Shown piece by piece: positions 1-5,040 of a DNA stretch of 5,040 nt. A program made the position numbers and the translations under genes. Location of the stretch: assembly GCA_021790055.1 (NCBI GenBank), contig JAJYIL010000283.1, forward strand, positions 1-5,040, written 5' to 3'. Under the pieces are notes generated by a model, which was not told the origin of the DNA, made no database searches, and worked only from the letters and a program-made list of their open reading frames with translations. Numbering within the stretch: the stretch's first letter is position 1; every line of letters begins with the position of its first letter. Origin of the DNA: Bacteroidota bacterium (lineage in GTDB: Bacteria; Bacteroidota; Ignavibacteria; Ignavibacteriales; Ignavibacteriaceae).

Positions 1-533
1 TTCTTTATCTCTTTATATTTCGAACCCGAAGGTGACAAATCACTTTCCATCAATACAGCTTCTCCGGCTTTAAATTTCACTTCCGGTACTTTATATCTTT
101 CAAAGCAATCGACAAAATCCTTTTCTTCGTTTCCTTTCAATCTCTTTATCGTAAGATGAGCGCTGAATTTTCTTTTCTCGCTTTTAATTGAAAACTTTTC
201 AAGTACTTCATTCAATCTTTCAACTAGGTTATCAATGTTTTTATCGACGGCTAATCCCATCCAGAGTACTGCAGGATTTTTATACCTATAAAAAAATCCA
301 AACTTAGTAAGCTTACAGTTGAAGCTTTCATAGTCTTCAAGGAAACGAATTGCCTCAGTAATATCTTCAACCAGTTCATTTTTTACTTCGCCGATGAACT
401 TCAAGGTCAAATGAATTTTCTCTACAGGTTCCCATTTGTACTTATGAAAATCAGGCATCGCTTCATTTCGTAATGCAATTATTTTTTCTCTAGCATCTTT
501 AGGAATTTTTAAAGCGATAAATAATCTTGGCAT
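1..533 (-). CDS. thpR: RNA 2',3'-cyclic phosphodiesterase (2H / LigT family), C-terminus cut by window edge
   Basis: The frame opens with ATG at 533 and stays open for 177 codons to the left edge, so the stop lies outside the window. The protein begins MPRLFIALKIPKDAR, the typical first strand of the 2H phosphoesterase fold. It carries the two catalytic HxTx motifs: HLTLKF at residues 41-46 and HLTIKR at 126-131. In this family the two histidines and their threonines act on 2',3'-cyclic phosphates or 2'-5' linkages at RNA ends; the enzyme is soluble and cytoplasmic. Members are usually about 180-200 residues, so only a short tail should be missing. The ATG lies 3 nt after the cinA stop, which points to cotranscription as the last visible gene of the cluster. 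No clear Shine-Dalgarno precedes it. The biological substrate in bacteria is uncertain; the family assignment is firm. Confidence 0.93.
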   Translation of the reverse strand, partial: MPRLFIALKIPKDAREKIIALRNEAMPDFHKYKWEPVEKIHLTLKFIGEVKNELVEDITEAIRFLEDYESFNCKLTKFGFFYRYKNPAVLWMGLAVDKNIDNLVERLNEVLEKFSIKSEKRKFSAHLTIKRLKGNEEKDFVDCFERYKVPEVKFKAGEAVLMESDLSPSGSKYKEIK

Positions 534-536
534 TTT

Positions 537-1793
537 CTATTCGTCAAATGGAATTCCAAGCAAAGAGCGTCTTACCATTTCAAGCGCAGCCTGGGCTGTT
601 CTTTGCTTGTTCAAAAGCCTGTCTTCGCCAAACTGGAACTTTTTAGCAGTACAAACCTTTTCATCACAAAATCCGATATAAGCCAATCCAACCGGCTTGT
701 CGCTGCTAGCGCCGGTAGGACCCATAATACCCGTAACTGCAAGCCCGAGATCGGTTCCGCTGATGCCTCTTACACCCTCTGCCATTTGCCTTGCGACTTC
801 AAGGCTAACCGCACCGAATTCGGATAAAGTGTCTTCGTTAACTTTCAGCAATTCAACCTTGGAAGCATTGCTGTATGTAATAACGCCTCTTTCATAAAAC
901 TTGGAACTGCCGCTGATGTTGGTCAGCATATTTGAAATTAAACCGCCGGTACATGACTCTGCAACTGCAATTGTCAAATCCCTCTCGGTTAAAATCCTGC
1001 CAACAACGTTTTCAAGATTTTCTTCTTGCTGCGAGAAAATAAATCTGCCGACTTTGCTTCTAATCTTCTGCTCAATCTCGCCGATTTTATTCTTGGCAGT
1101 TTCTTCATCTTTATCGTGAACAGTCACTCTCATCTTAACGCCAAACTGGCTCGGAAGAAAGGCAAGTGTTGCACCGTTTAAAAGCTCATCAAGGTCTCCA
1201 AGTTTTTCGAATAAATAAGATTCCGAAATTCCTGTTGTTAAAAGATTTATCCTTTTTATAAAAAAATCCTTTTCAGGTGTTTTATTCTTAAGCCTCGGGA
1301 TAACAAATGACCTGATCATTTCTGACATTTCATGCGGCACGCCCGGCAATACTACAAACATTTTATTTTCTTTCTCAATCCACATTCCCGGTGCGGTACC
1401 GCGGCTGTTGCGTATGCCTTCCGCTATTTTAGGAACAAGCGCCTGGTCTTCATTAATCTTGGTTATTTTCTGACCTCTCTTCTTAAAAAAATTCTTTACA
1501 TCTTCAAGAACCTCCTGATTGGGGGCAAGCTCGGTGTGAAAGAATTTTACAACGCACTTTCGCGTAATATCATCATGAGTGGGACCAAGTCCGCCTGTAA
1601 CAATTACAACATCGTTATCGTCAAGACATGATTTAAATTCCTTTAGTATTGATTCTTCATCATCCGGTACAACAGAAGTCTTTTTAACATTGATAGAAAT
1701 ATTTGTAAGCTGTTCGCCTATAAATGCGGCATTAGTATTTAAAGTCTGTCCGATTAAAATCTCGTCGCCAATAGTAATTATATGAGCATTCAT
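537..1793 (-). CDS. cinA: CinA-like protein: MoCF-type N-terminal domain plus C-terminal NMN amidohydrolase domain
   Basis: This is a 418-residue, two-domain protein of usual CinA length. Residues 1 to about 170 form the molybdopterin-binding-like (COG1058) domain, opening MNAHIITIGDEILIGQT and containing TGGLGPTHDD (66-75) and LPGVPHE (149-155). In characterised homologues this domain has ADP-ribose/nucleotide pyrophosphatase activity. Residues about 255-415 form the CinA C-terminal domain, with AESCTGG at 278-284, Tyr307/Lys312 in YSNASK, and TGIMGPTG at 354-361. In the family this domain converts nicotinamide mononucleotide to nicotinate mononucleotide in pyridine nucleotide recycling, with the Ser of SCTGG as the likely nucleophile. 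I chose ATG 1793 over an in-frame TTG at 1808 because family members start at this MN-x-IITIGDE position. The purine-rich GAGAGGGAA just before the ATG could serve as a ribosome site, although the spacing is short. pgpA ends 7 nt upstream and thpR starts 3 nt downstream. A role in competence is not implied by the name. Confidence 0.96.
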   Translation of the reverse strand: MNAHIITIGDEILIGQTLNTNAAFIGEQLTNISINVKKTSVVPDDEESILKEFKSCLDDNDVVIVTGGLGPTHDDITRKCVVKFFHTELAPNQEVLEDVKNFFKKRGQKITKINEDQALVPKIAEGIRNSRGTAPGMWIEKENKMFVVLPGVPHEMSEMIRSFVIPRLKNKTPEKDFFIKRINLLTTGISESYLFEKLGDLDELLNGATLAFLPSQFGVKMRVTVHDKDEETAKNKIGEIEQKIRSKVGRFIFSQQEENLENVVGRILTERDLTIAVAESCTGGLISNMLTNISGSSKFYERGVITYSNASKVELLKVNEDTLSEFGAVSLEVARQMAEGVRGISGTDLGLAVTGIMGPTGASSDKPVGLAYIGFCDEKVCTAKKFQFGEDRLLNKQRTAQAALEMVRRSLLGIPFDE

Positions 1794-1800
1794 TTCCCTC

Positions 1801-2274
1801 TCATCCAAGTGAAATATTTAAGCGTACAAAAATAAGCAAAATAAAATGAACAAGTACAAGAGAATAAATTCCTGCCACAACATCATCCATCATTATTCCT
1901 AAACCACCCTTAAGCTTTTCAACTTGTCTTGCTGGTGGAATCTTAATTATATCCATAATCCTCCAGACGAAAAACGAAATTACGGCAAACAGAATTGTTT
2001 TAGGTACTAGAATTAGAGTAATCCACATTCCCACAACTTCATCAACAGTACATTCAGCCGGATCTTCACCATATTGCTTTTCAAATTTTGAACCGACATA
2101 AATTCCATATAACATGAAAATAATAATTGCTGGAATTAGAATTGAAAGCTTTTCAAAACCGGGTATAAAATATATTACCAACGCGGCAAGACTTCCAAAT
2201 GTGCCTGATGCCGTGGGAATATATCCGGTTAGAAATCCGGAACCAATAAACTTTTCAAAATAATTAATTTTCAT
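1801..2274 (-). CDS. pgpA: Phosphatidylglycerophosphatase A
   Basis: The enzyme dephosphorylates phosphatidylglycerophosphate to phosphatidylglycerol at the inner membrane, the step after PgsA. The 157-residue length is normal for PgpA. Family hallmarks are the N-terminal GSGFLTGYIPTASGTFGS (residues 11-28), the acidic TVDEVVGMW (77-84, Asp78/Glu79) and MMDDVVAGIYS (128-138, Asp130/Asp131). These conserved acidic residues are the expected metal/catalytic positions. Hydrophobic segments around 22-37, 43-60, 82-110 and 133-151 indicate a polytopic membrane protein. Its ATG at 2274 lies inside the 3' end of pgsA (11-nt overlap), so translation is probably coupled. No recognisable Shine-Dalgarno is present, which fits coupling. 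Adjacency to pgsA strengthens the assignment. Confidence 0.95.
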   Translation of the reverse strand: MKINYFEKFIGSGFLTGYIPTASGTFGSLAALVIYFIPGFEKLSILIPAIIIFMLYGIYVGSKFEKQYGEDPAECTVDEVVGMWITLILVPKTILFAVISFFVWRIMDIIKIPPARQVEKLKGGLGIMMDDVVAGIYSLVLVHFILLIFVRLNISLG

Positions 2275-2860
2275 GTTGAAAAAGATTTTTAATCAGTCGC
2301 CTGCTCTTGTAAAGATACGTTACACCGGAATGAAAGGTAATCGCAGTAACAATCAGCATCGTAACATAAACAAAAGTTTGGTTCATCAAGATATCAAATA
2401 ACCTTTCATGTCCGGTAAATATTTGTACTGTATTTTGACCAACATAAACAATTAAAAGATAATAAAGAAACGTAAGTTGAATGAAGGTTTTCACTTTTGC
2501 ATAGTAGCTTGTTGGAAAAGAATGCCCCTTGTAATCGGCATAAGCGCGTAGACCGGTAATAAGGAAGTCTCTTACAATAATGATTAAGACCATCCAGAGC
2601 GGAAGAATTTTAATGTAGACAAATCCGAGAAACGCTGCCGAAGTTAAGATTTTGTCGGCAAGCGGATCCCAAAACTTTCCCCAGTCGGTTATGTAATTAA
2701 ATTTTCTTGCAAGCCAGCCGTCATACCAATCCGTTAAGGCTGCTATAATAAAAACGATTAATGAAATCTGTTTAAGCAGCGGATCATTCGTAAGAAAGAG
2801 TATTAGGAATATTGGAGTTAGAATTATCCTTAATACTGTAAGCTGATTTGGTAGTACCAT
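2264..2860 (-). CDS. pgsA: CDP-diacylglycerol--glycerol-3-phosphate 3-phosphatidyltransferase (PGP synthase)
   Basis: PgsA joins CDP-diacylglycerol and sn-glycerol 3-phosphate to give phosphatidylglycerophosphate and CMP, the committed step to phosphatidylglycerol and cardiolipin. The 198-residue protein has the complete CDP-alcohol phosphatidyltransferase signature D-x2-DG-x2-AR-x8-G-x3-D-x3-D: Asp44, Asp47, Gly48, Ala51, Arg52, Gly61, Asp65 and Asp69, with all catalytic/metal aspartates present. The start MVLPNQLTVLRI and the segment VRDFLITGLRAYAD (96-109) followed by AKVKT (121-125) are typical of PgsA rather than of phosphatidylserine or cardiolipin synthases. Membrane segments lie near 5-24, 30-44, 72-92, 125-142 and 162-184. 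ATG at 2860 is 3 nt after the DUF971 stop. The 3' end overlaps pgpA, the gene for the next enzyme. Confidence 0.96.
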   Translation of the reverse strand: MVLPNQLTVLRIILTPIFLILFLTNDPLLKQISLIVFIIAALTDWYDGWLARKFNYITDWGKFWDPLADKILTSAAFLGFVYIKILPLWMVLIIIVRDFLITGLRAYADYKGHSFPTSYYAKVKTFIQLTFLYYLLIVYVGQNTVQIFTGHERLFDILMNQTFVYVTMLIVTAITFHSGVTYLYKSRRLIKNLFQHEN

Positions 2861-2863
2861 AAG

Positions 2864-3172
2864 TTATTCAACTACATTGCTTGCAAGAGCAATTTGCCGC
2901 AGGAGAGGAAATTCATAAATCCCCGTCTTATGCCCATCCTTCCAGAAAATTCCTACGGCATAATTTCCTACCTCAATTAATTTTTCCACTTTGACCTGAT
3001 CCTCAAAATATAAAGGGATATAACTTGGACTTTGATTAACTCTTTGCTCAGAGCAAGTTGCACAAGGGCATAGTTTCCTAAGCGTCCTTAATTCAATGGA
3101 AGAAACTGTTTCTTCATCCCATTTTATGTAAAGGCTTTTATTACTAACAACCTTTATAGATAATGGTCTCAT
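2864..3172 (-). CDS. DUF971 / gamma-butyrobetaine hydroxylase-like N-terminal domain protein
   Basis: This is a 102-residue stand-alone DUF971 (GBBH-like N-terminal) protein. The hallmarks are an N-terminal beta-rich stretch with IKWDEE (16-21), the cysteine motif LRKLCPCATC (31-40; Cys35, Cys37, Cys40), and VGNYAVGIFWKDGHKTGIYEFPLLR (68-92), matching the family pattern of VG-YA-W-DGH-GIY and a terminal LR. The same domain occurs at the N-terminus of gamma-butyrobetaine hydroxylases and at the C-terminus of HCF101-type Mrp/ApbC Fe-S carriers, so a metal-binding or Fe-S-related role is possible, but the function of the solo protein is not established. The ATG directly abuts the purC stop (TGAATG), implying translational coupling. 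There is no signal peptide or membrane segment, so it is probably cytoplasmic. Confidence 0.9.
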   Translation of the reverse strand: MRPLSIKVVSNKSLYIKWDEETVSSIELRTLRKLCPCATCSEQRVNQSPSYIPLYFEDQVKVEKLIEVGNYAVGIFWKDGHKTGIYEFPLLRQIALASNVVE

Positions 3173-4069
3173 TCAGGCGATTTTTTCTCCCGTTAATTCA
3201 AATAAGACTTCAAGATATTTCTCACTTGTCTTCAAAATAATCTCTTCGGGAAGAACCGGCGGCGGCGGCTGTTTATTGAAATTAATTGAAAGCAGATAAT
3301 CGCGGACAAACTGCTTATCATAGCTTTCTTGTACGCCGCCCTTCTTATACTTGCTTAATGGCCAAAAGCGGGAAGAATCCGGGGTTAACACTTCATCTAC
3401 CAGAATTACTTCTCCGTTATAAAATCCGAATTCCAGTTTTGTATCAGCTATTATTATACCTTTAGTAAGGGCAAATTCGGAGGCTTTCGTGTAGATTTTT
3501 AAAGTTGTGTCTTTTATTCTTTCAACAGTTTTATCGTCTATCATTTTCTTAGCTTCTTCTATAGAAATGTTTTCATCATGCTGCCCAATTTCTGCTTTTG
3601 TTGATGGAGTAAAAATCGGATGCGGTAATTTTTCCGATTCAAGCAAACCAGCTGGAAGTTTGTTACCTGAAATTTCGCCAGTCTTTTTATAATCGTTCCA
3701 CCCGGAACCTGAAATGTAGCCTCTAACGATACACTCAATAGGAATAACTTCCGCTTTTTTAACAAGCATACTGCGCCCGGCTAATACATCTTTATATTCA
3801 AGACATTCCTTTGGAAATTTATTTAAATCGGTAGAAACAAGGTGGTTGCTTATAATCTTCCGTGAAAATTTAAACCAGAACTCGGATATTTTTGTGAGTA
3901 CAATGCCTTTGTATGGAATGCCTTGCCCCATAATTACATCGAATGCTGAAAGTCTATCGGTAGAGACAATTAAGAAATATTCGCCTGCATCATATATATC
4001 TCTTACTTTTCCTCTTTTAATAAGCTTTAATTTTGGAAAACTTGTTTGGAGAATAATCTTTGGAGTCAT
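3173..4069 (-). CDS. purC: Phosphoribosylaminoimidazole-succinocarboxamide synthase (SAICAR synthase)
   Basis: PurC ligates aspartate to CAIR with ATP hydrolysis, giving SAICAR in de novo purine synthesis. The 298-residue length and sequence match the longer, yeast Ade1-like form, not the roughly 240-residue Bacillus form. Visible blocks are the nucleotide-binding region KLIKRGKVRDIYDAG (15-29), STDRLSAFDVIM (36-47), the substrate-binding VRGYISGSGW (115-124), the loop FTPSTKAEIGQHDENIS (153-169), and IADTKLEFGF (207-216) with VDEVLTPDSSRFWP (224-237). The C-terminal part carries a short polyproline run (268-271) before the LPEEI...YLE...LTG ending typical of this long form. Start ATG 4069 fits the family N-terminus. 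It is the first gene of the cluster, downstream of a good promoter. A minimal ATG-AAG-TAA ORF ends 1 nt before its start codon. All diagnostic motifs are intact. Confidence 0.97.
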   Translation of the reverse strand: MTPKIILQTSFPKLKLIKRGKVRDIYDAGEYFLIVSTDRLSAFDVIMGQGIPYKGIVLTKISEFWFKFSRKIISNHLVSTDLNKFPKECLEYKDVLAGRSMLVKKAEVIPIECIVRGYISGSGWNDYKKTGEISGNKLPAGLLESEKLPHPIFTPSTKAEIGQHDENISIEEAKKMIDDKTVERIKDTTLKIYTKASEFALTKGIIIADTKLEFGFYNGEVILVDEVLTPDSSRFWPLSKYKKGGVQESYDKQFVRDYLLSINFNKQPPPPVLPEEIILKTSEKYLEVLFELTGEKIA

Positions 4070-4116
4070 TTTACTTCATCGCATAATTGTTTTTGAAATA
4101 GAAAAGATAACGGACA

Positions 4117-4145
4117 AATATAAAAATGGATGACTGATAATCCAA
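4117..4145 (-). promoter_or_regulatory. Likely promoter of the purC-DUF971-pgsA-pgpA-cinA-thpR operon
   Basis: Read on the minus strand, TTGGAT (4145-4140) is followed after exactly 17 nt by TATATT (4122-4117), a near-consensus sigma70 pair with optimal spacing. The -10 continues as TATATTTG, which also fits the Bacteroidota -7 pattern TAnnTTTG. A transcription start is expected near 4110, giving a leader of about 41 nt before purC. Nothing else comparable lies within the cluster, whose genes abut or overlap. The call rests on motif match and position only. Confidence 0.6.
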
Positions 4146-4324
4146 CTTTTTACAACGATGTTCTTTATCACTATTGCCAATAGGGAGTTGTTTAGTATTT
4201 TCAGATTTTGATATAGAAGATACTAAAGAGTAAAGCCGGATATTAACTTTGCTAAAAATTTTTCGATGATAATTTTAATCGAGGAGAGTGCATTCCGAAA
4301 TTGATTCAAAGTGCTTAAAATGAT

Positions 4325-4354
4325 TTGCAATACTTACGAAGGTTATGTTATGCT
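4325..4354 (+). promoter_or_regulatory. Possible plus-strand promoter ahead of the small membrane ORF
   Basis: TTGCAA (4325-4330) is followed after 18 nt by TATGCT (4349-4354). Transcription would start near 4361, giving a very short leader carrying the AAGGA ribosome site of the small ORF starting at 4376. The arrangement is coherent, but such matches are common in AT-rich DNA. Confidence 0.22.
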
Positions 4355-4375
4355 ATAAAAAAGGATGGTGAAAAT

Positions 4376-4540
4376 GTGTTAATCGCTATAGTACTCTATC
4401 TCAGTGTTTCGCTTATATCAGCAAGTATACTACTTTACTTCATGAAAAATGCTCCATCAGGCTGGGAAGACGATTTAGGCTTCCATTTGAAAGAAAAAAG
4501 CATGAACAATTTAAATGGAGTTTCTCAAAGGAAAAATTAA
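4376..4540 (+). CDS. Possible small single-span membrane protein, function unknown
   Basis: I do not recognise this ORF. From GTG at 4376 it encodes 54 residues: a hydrophobic first 23 (VLIAIVLYLSVSLISASILL then YFM), which could form one transmembrane helix or an uncleaved signal anchor, followed by a polar, charged tail with Trp30-Glu-Asp-Asp and a basic end QRKN. GTG is preferred because AAGGATGG (4361-4368) is a well-spaced ribosome site, about 8-10 nt upstream. A longer version from TTG at 4325 would add 17 residues, but it has no ribosome site. It is the only plus-strand candidate not overlapping a real gene, and it runs convergently toward the STAS gene. It could equally be a chance ORF in intergenic DNA. 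The ribosome site and clean hydrophobic segment are the only arguments for it. Confidence 0.33.
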   Translation: MLIAIVLYLSVSLISASILLYFMKNAPSGWEDDLGFHLKEKSMNNLNGVSQRKN

Positions 4541-4550
4541 TTTCATAATG

Positions 4551-4569
4551 TTCTTGACGGGGACAAGAA
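4551..4569. repeat. Short perfect inverted repeat between convergent ORFs, possible weak terminator or binding site
   Basis: TTCTTG (4551-4556) and CAAGAA (4564-4569) are exact reverse complements around a 7-nt centre, ACGGGGA. The repeat lies 10 nt after the small ORF stop on the plus strand and 21 nt after the STAS gene stop on the minus strand, the expected place for a bidirectional terminator. The stem is only 6 bp and neither side has an immediate U-run, so intrinsic termination would be weak. A protein-binding palindrome is the alternative. Confidence 0.35.
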
Positions 4570-4590
4570 TTCCAGGTGGTGAATTTAACC

Positions 4591-4986
4591 TTAAGAATTT
4601 ACAGAGGATAATCGAGGATAGAACATTTCTTCAATTGGGGCTACAAAAACTGTCCTGAAACTTTCGATAGCTTCATTCTTCGAATTAAAAAGTTCAAACA
4701 ACATGAGCGATTTGAAAATGTCCTCCTTATTTTGAATATTTGCAGGTTTAATAACCTTCAAGGTACCGCTTATGTTTAATAGCTTTTTAAAAGATAAAAT
4801 TATTGCTCCAATAAAAGGCGGATCAAGTGTACGGCAATTGGATAAGTCAATAATAATTTTTTTATATCCTGCGGTAATTTCTTTTTGCAGAATTTCCTGC
4901 AAATAGTCCGCTTCCCAAAACGTCGCTTTATTTGTTGTTACTTTAACGTAAAACAAGTCGTCAATATATTCTTTTACAAAGTCCAT
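4591..4986 (-). CDS. STAS-domain protein, anti-sigma factor antagonist-like, with Pro at the usual phospho-site
   Basis: This 131-residue protein consists of one STAS domain plus a short tail. The pattern is a beta-strand start (YVKVTTNKATFWEADYLQ, 13-30), the core strand KKIIIDLSNC (42-51), the switch loop LDPPFIGAII (54-63), and the second strand GTLKVIKP (74-81), followed by the terminal helices with ELFNSKNEAIESF (98-110). In SpoIIAA/RsbV-type antagonists the loop reads DSSG or DSTF and its Ser/Thr is phosphorylated by a partner anti-sigma kinase. Here it reads Asp55-Pro56-Pro57-Phe58, so neither residue can be phosphorylated. The protein may bind a partner constitutively or have another scaffold role. 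ATG 4986 gives a standard STAS N-terminus; no Shine-Dalgarno is evident. No kinase or phosphatase partner is visible, though the upstream neighbour lies outside the window. It is transcribed separately from the purC cluster, about 520 bases away. The STAS fold is confident; the role is inferred. Confidence 0.85.
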   Translation of the reverse strand: MDFVKEYIDDLFYVKVTTNKATFWEADYLQEILQKEITAGYKKIIIDLSNCRTLDPPFIGAIILSFKKLLNISGTLKVIKPANIQNKEDIFKSLMLFELFNSKNEAIESFRTVFVAPIEEMFYPRLSSVNS

Positions 4987-5040
4987 CTAAAAAATAAGTA
5001 TTAATCTTAGAAGTAAAAAATTAGCAAAAATCGTACCTTA

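Larger units (their letters stand above)
4070..4375. other. Intergenic stretch without a supported gene (purC leader/promoter and upstream DNA)
   Basis: Short frames here on both strands are broken quickly by stops (for example a 17-codon plus-strand frame from ATG 4158 and a 13-codon minus-strand frame near 4292). It holds the purC promoter (4117-4145) and a small hyphenated inverted repeat, TCGAT (4263-4267) with ATCGA (4278-4282), flanked on its left by the self-complementary AAAAATTTTT. No tRNA-like cloverleaf, tandem repeat or riboswitch was recognised by eye. The TCGAT repeat is weak and may be chance in AT-rich DNA. Confidence 0.6.

Noticed and set aside
603..1785. Several plus-strand ORFs of 66-99 codons opposite cinA
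   Set aside because: They are antisense shadows of a clearly conserved cinA reading frame, show no recognisable domain and overlap each other in different frames.
3242..3275. GC-rich CCG repeat (four consecutive CCG codons, PPPP) in AT-rich purC
   Set aside because: A proline-rich linker before the final LPEE...KY...LTG helix is common in the long form of PurC, so it needs no special explanation; a ribosome stall relieved by EF-P is possible but unsupported.
3507..4133. Plus-strand ORFs (3507-3692, 3846-4133) and a second minus-strand frame (3559-3765) over purC
   Set aside because: The purC frame is intact with all family motifs. The alternatives have no family resemblance, and the longest plus-strand one runs through the purC promoter region only by lack of stops.
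4255..4282. Hairpin TCGAT...ATCGA near AAAAATTTTT as an intrinsic terminator
   Set aside because: The stem is 5 bp with a 10-nt AT-rich loop, and no gene ends nearby on either strand for it to terminate.
4987..5040. Promoter for the STAS gene in the right-edge sequence (TTGCTA followed after 17-18 nt by TTAATA/TAATAC on the minus strand)
   Set aside because: The -10 match is poor and the DNA is almost entirely A/T, so a specific promoter cannot be called; the true start may lie outside the window.
1..5040. Mobile element, CRISPR array, defence cassette, tRNA or rRNA
   Set aside because: No transposase, integrase, direct-repeat array, terminal repeats or structural RNA signatures were seen on either strand; all long frames belong to housekeeping families.

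Overview
This AT-rich window holds one compact minus-strand gene cluster, a sparse intergenic stretch, and a separate minus-strand STAS-domain gene near the right edge. Gene density, weak or absent Shine-Dalgarno sequences before most starts, and a promoter-like TATATTTG element that also fits the Bacteroidota TAnnTTTG pattern suggest a Bacteroidota/Chlorobiota-type bacterium, possibly of the Ignavibacteria. This placement is inference from style and gene content. No rRNA or other marker is present.

Main cluster, read right to left from 4069 to the left edge: purC (SAICAR synthase), a DUF971 small protein, pgsA (phosphatidylglycerophosphate synthase), pgpA (phosphatidylglycerophosphatase A), cinA (CinA-type competence/damage-inducible protein, NMN amidohydrolase family) and thpR (RNA 2',3'-cyclic phosphodiesterase, cut by the window edge). 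Junctions are 0 nt (purC/DUF971), 3 nt (DUF971/pgsA), an 11-nt overlap (pgsA/pgpA), 7 nt (pgpA/cinA, using the preferred ATG) and 3 nt (cinA/thpR). This is almost certainly a single transcription unit. A good sigma70-like promoter lies about 40-75 nt upstream of purC. PgsA and PgpA catalyse consecutive steps of phosphatidylglycerol synthesis. The other genes serve purine synthesis, nucleotide salvage or repair, and RNA end processing, so this is a housekeeping operon rather than one pathway.

The stretch 4070-4590 has no convincing conserved gene. It holds the purC promoter, a possible plus-strand ORF for a 54-residue single-span membrane protein (4376-4540), and a short perfect inverted repeat (4551-4569) between the convergent small ORF and the STAS gene.

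The STAS protein (4591-4986) resembles anti-sigma factor antagonists, but proline occupies the position of the usual phosphorylatable Ser/Thr. That is the most interesting protein-level oddity here. I see no mobile element, CRISPR array, tRNA, rRNA or evident novel multi-gene system. Most of the window is ordinary core genome.
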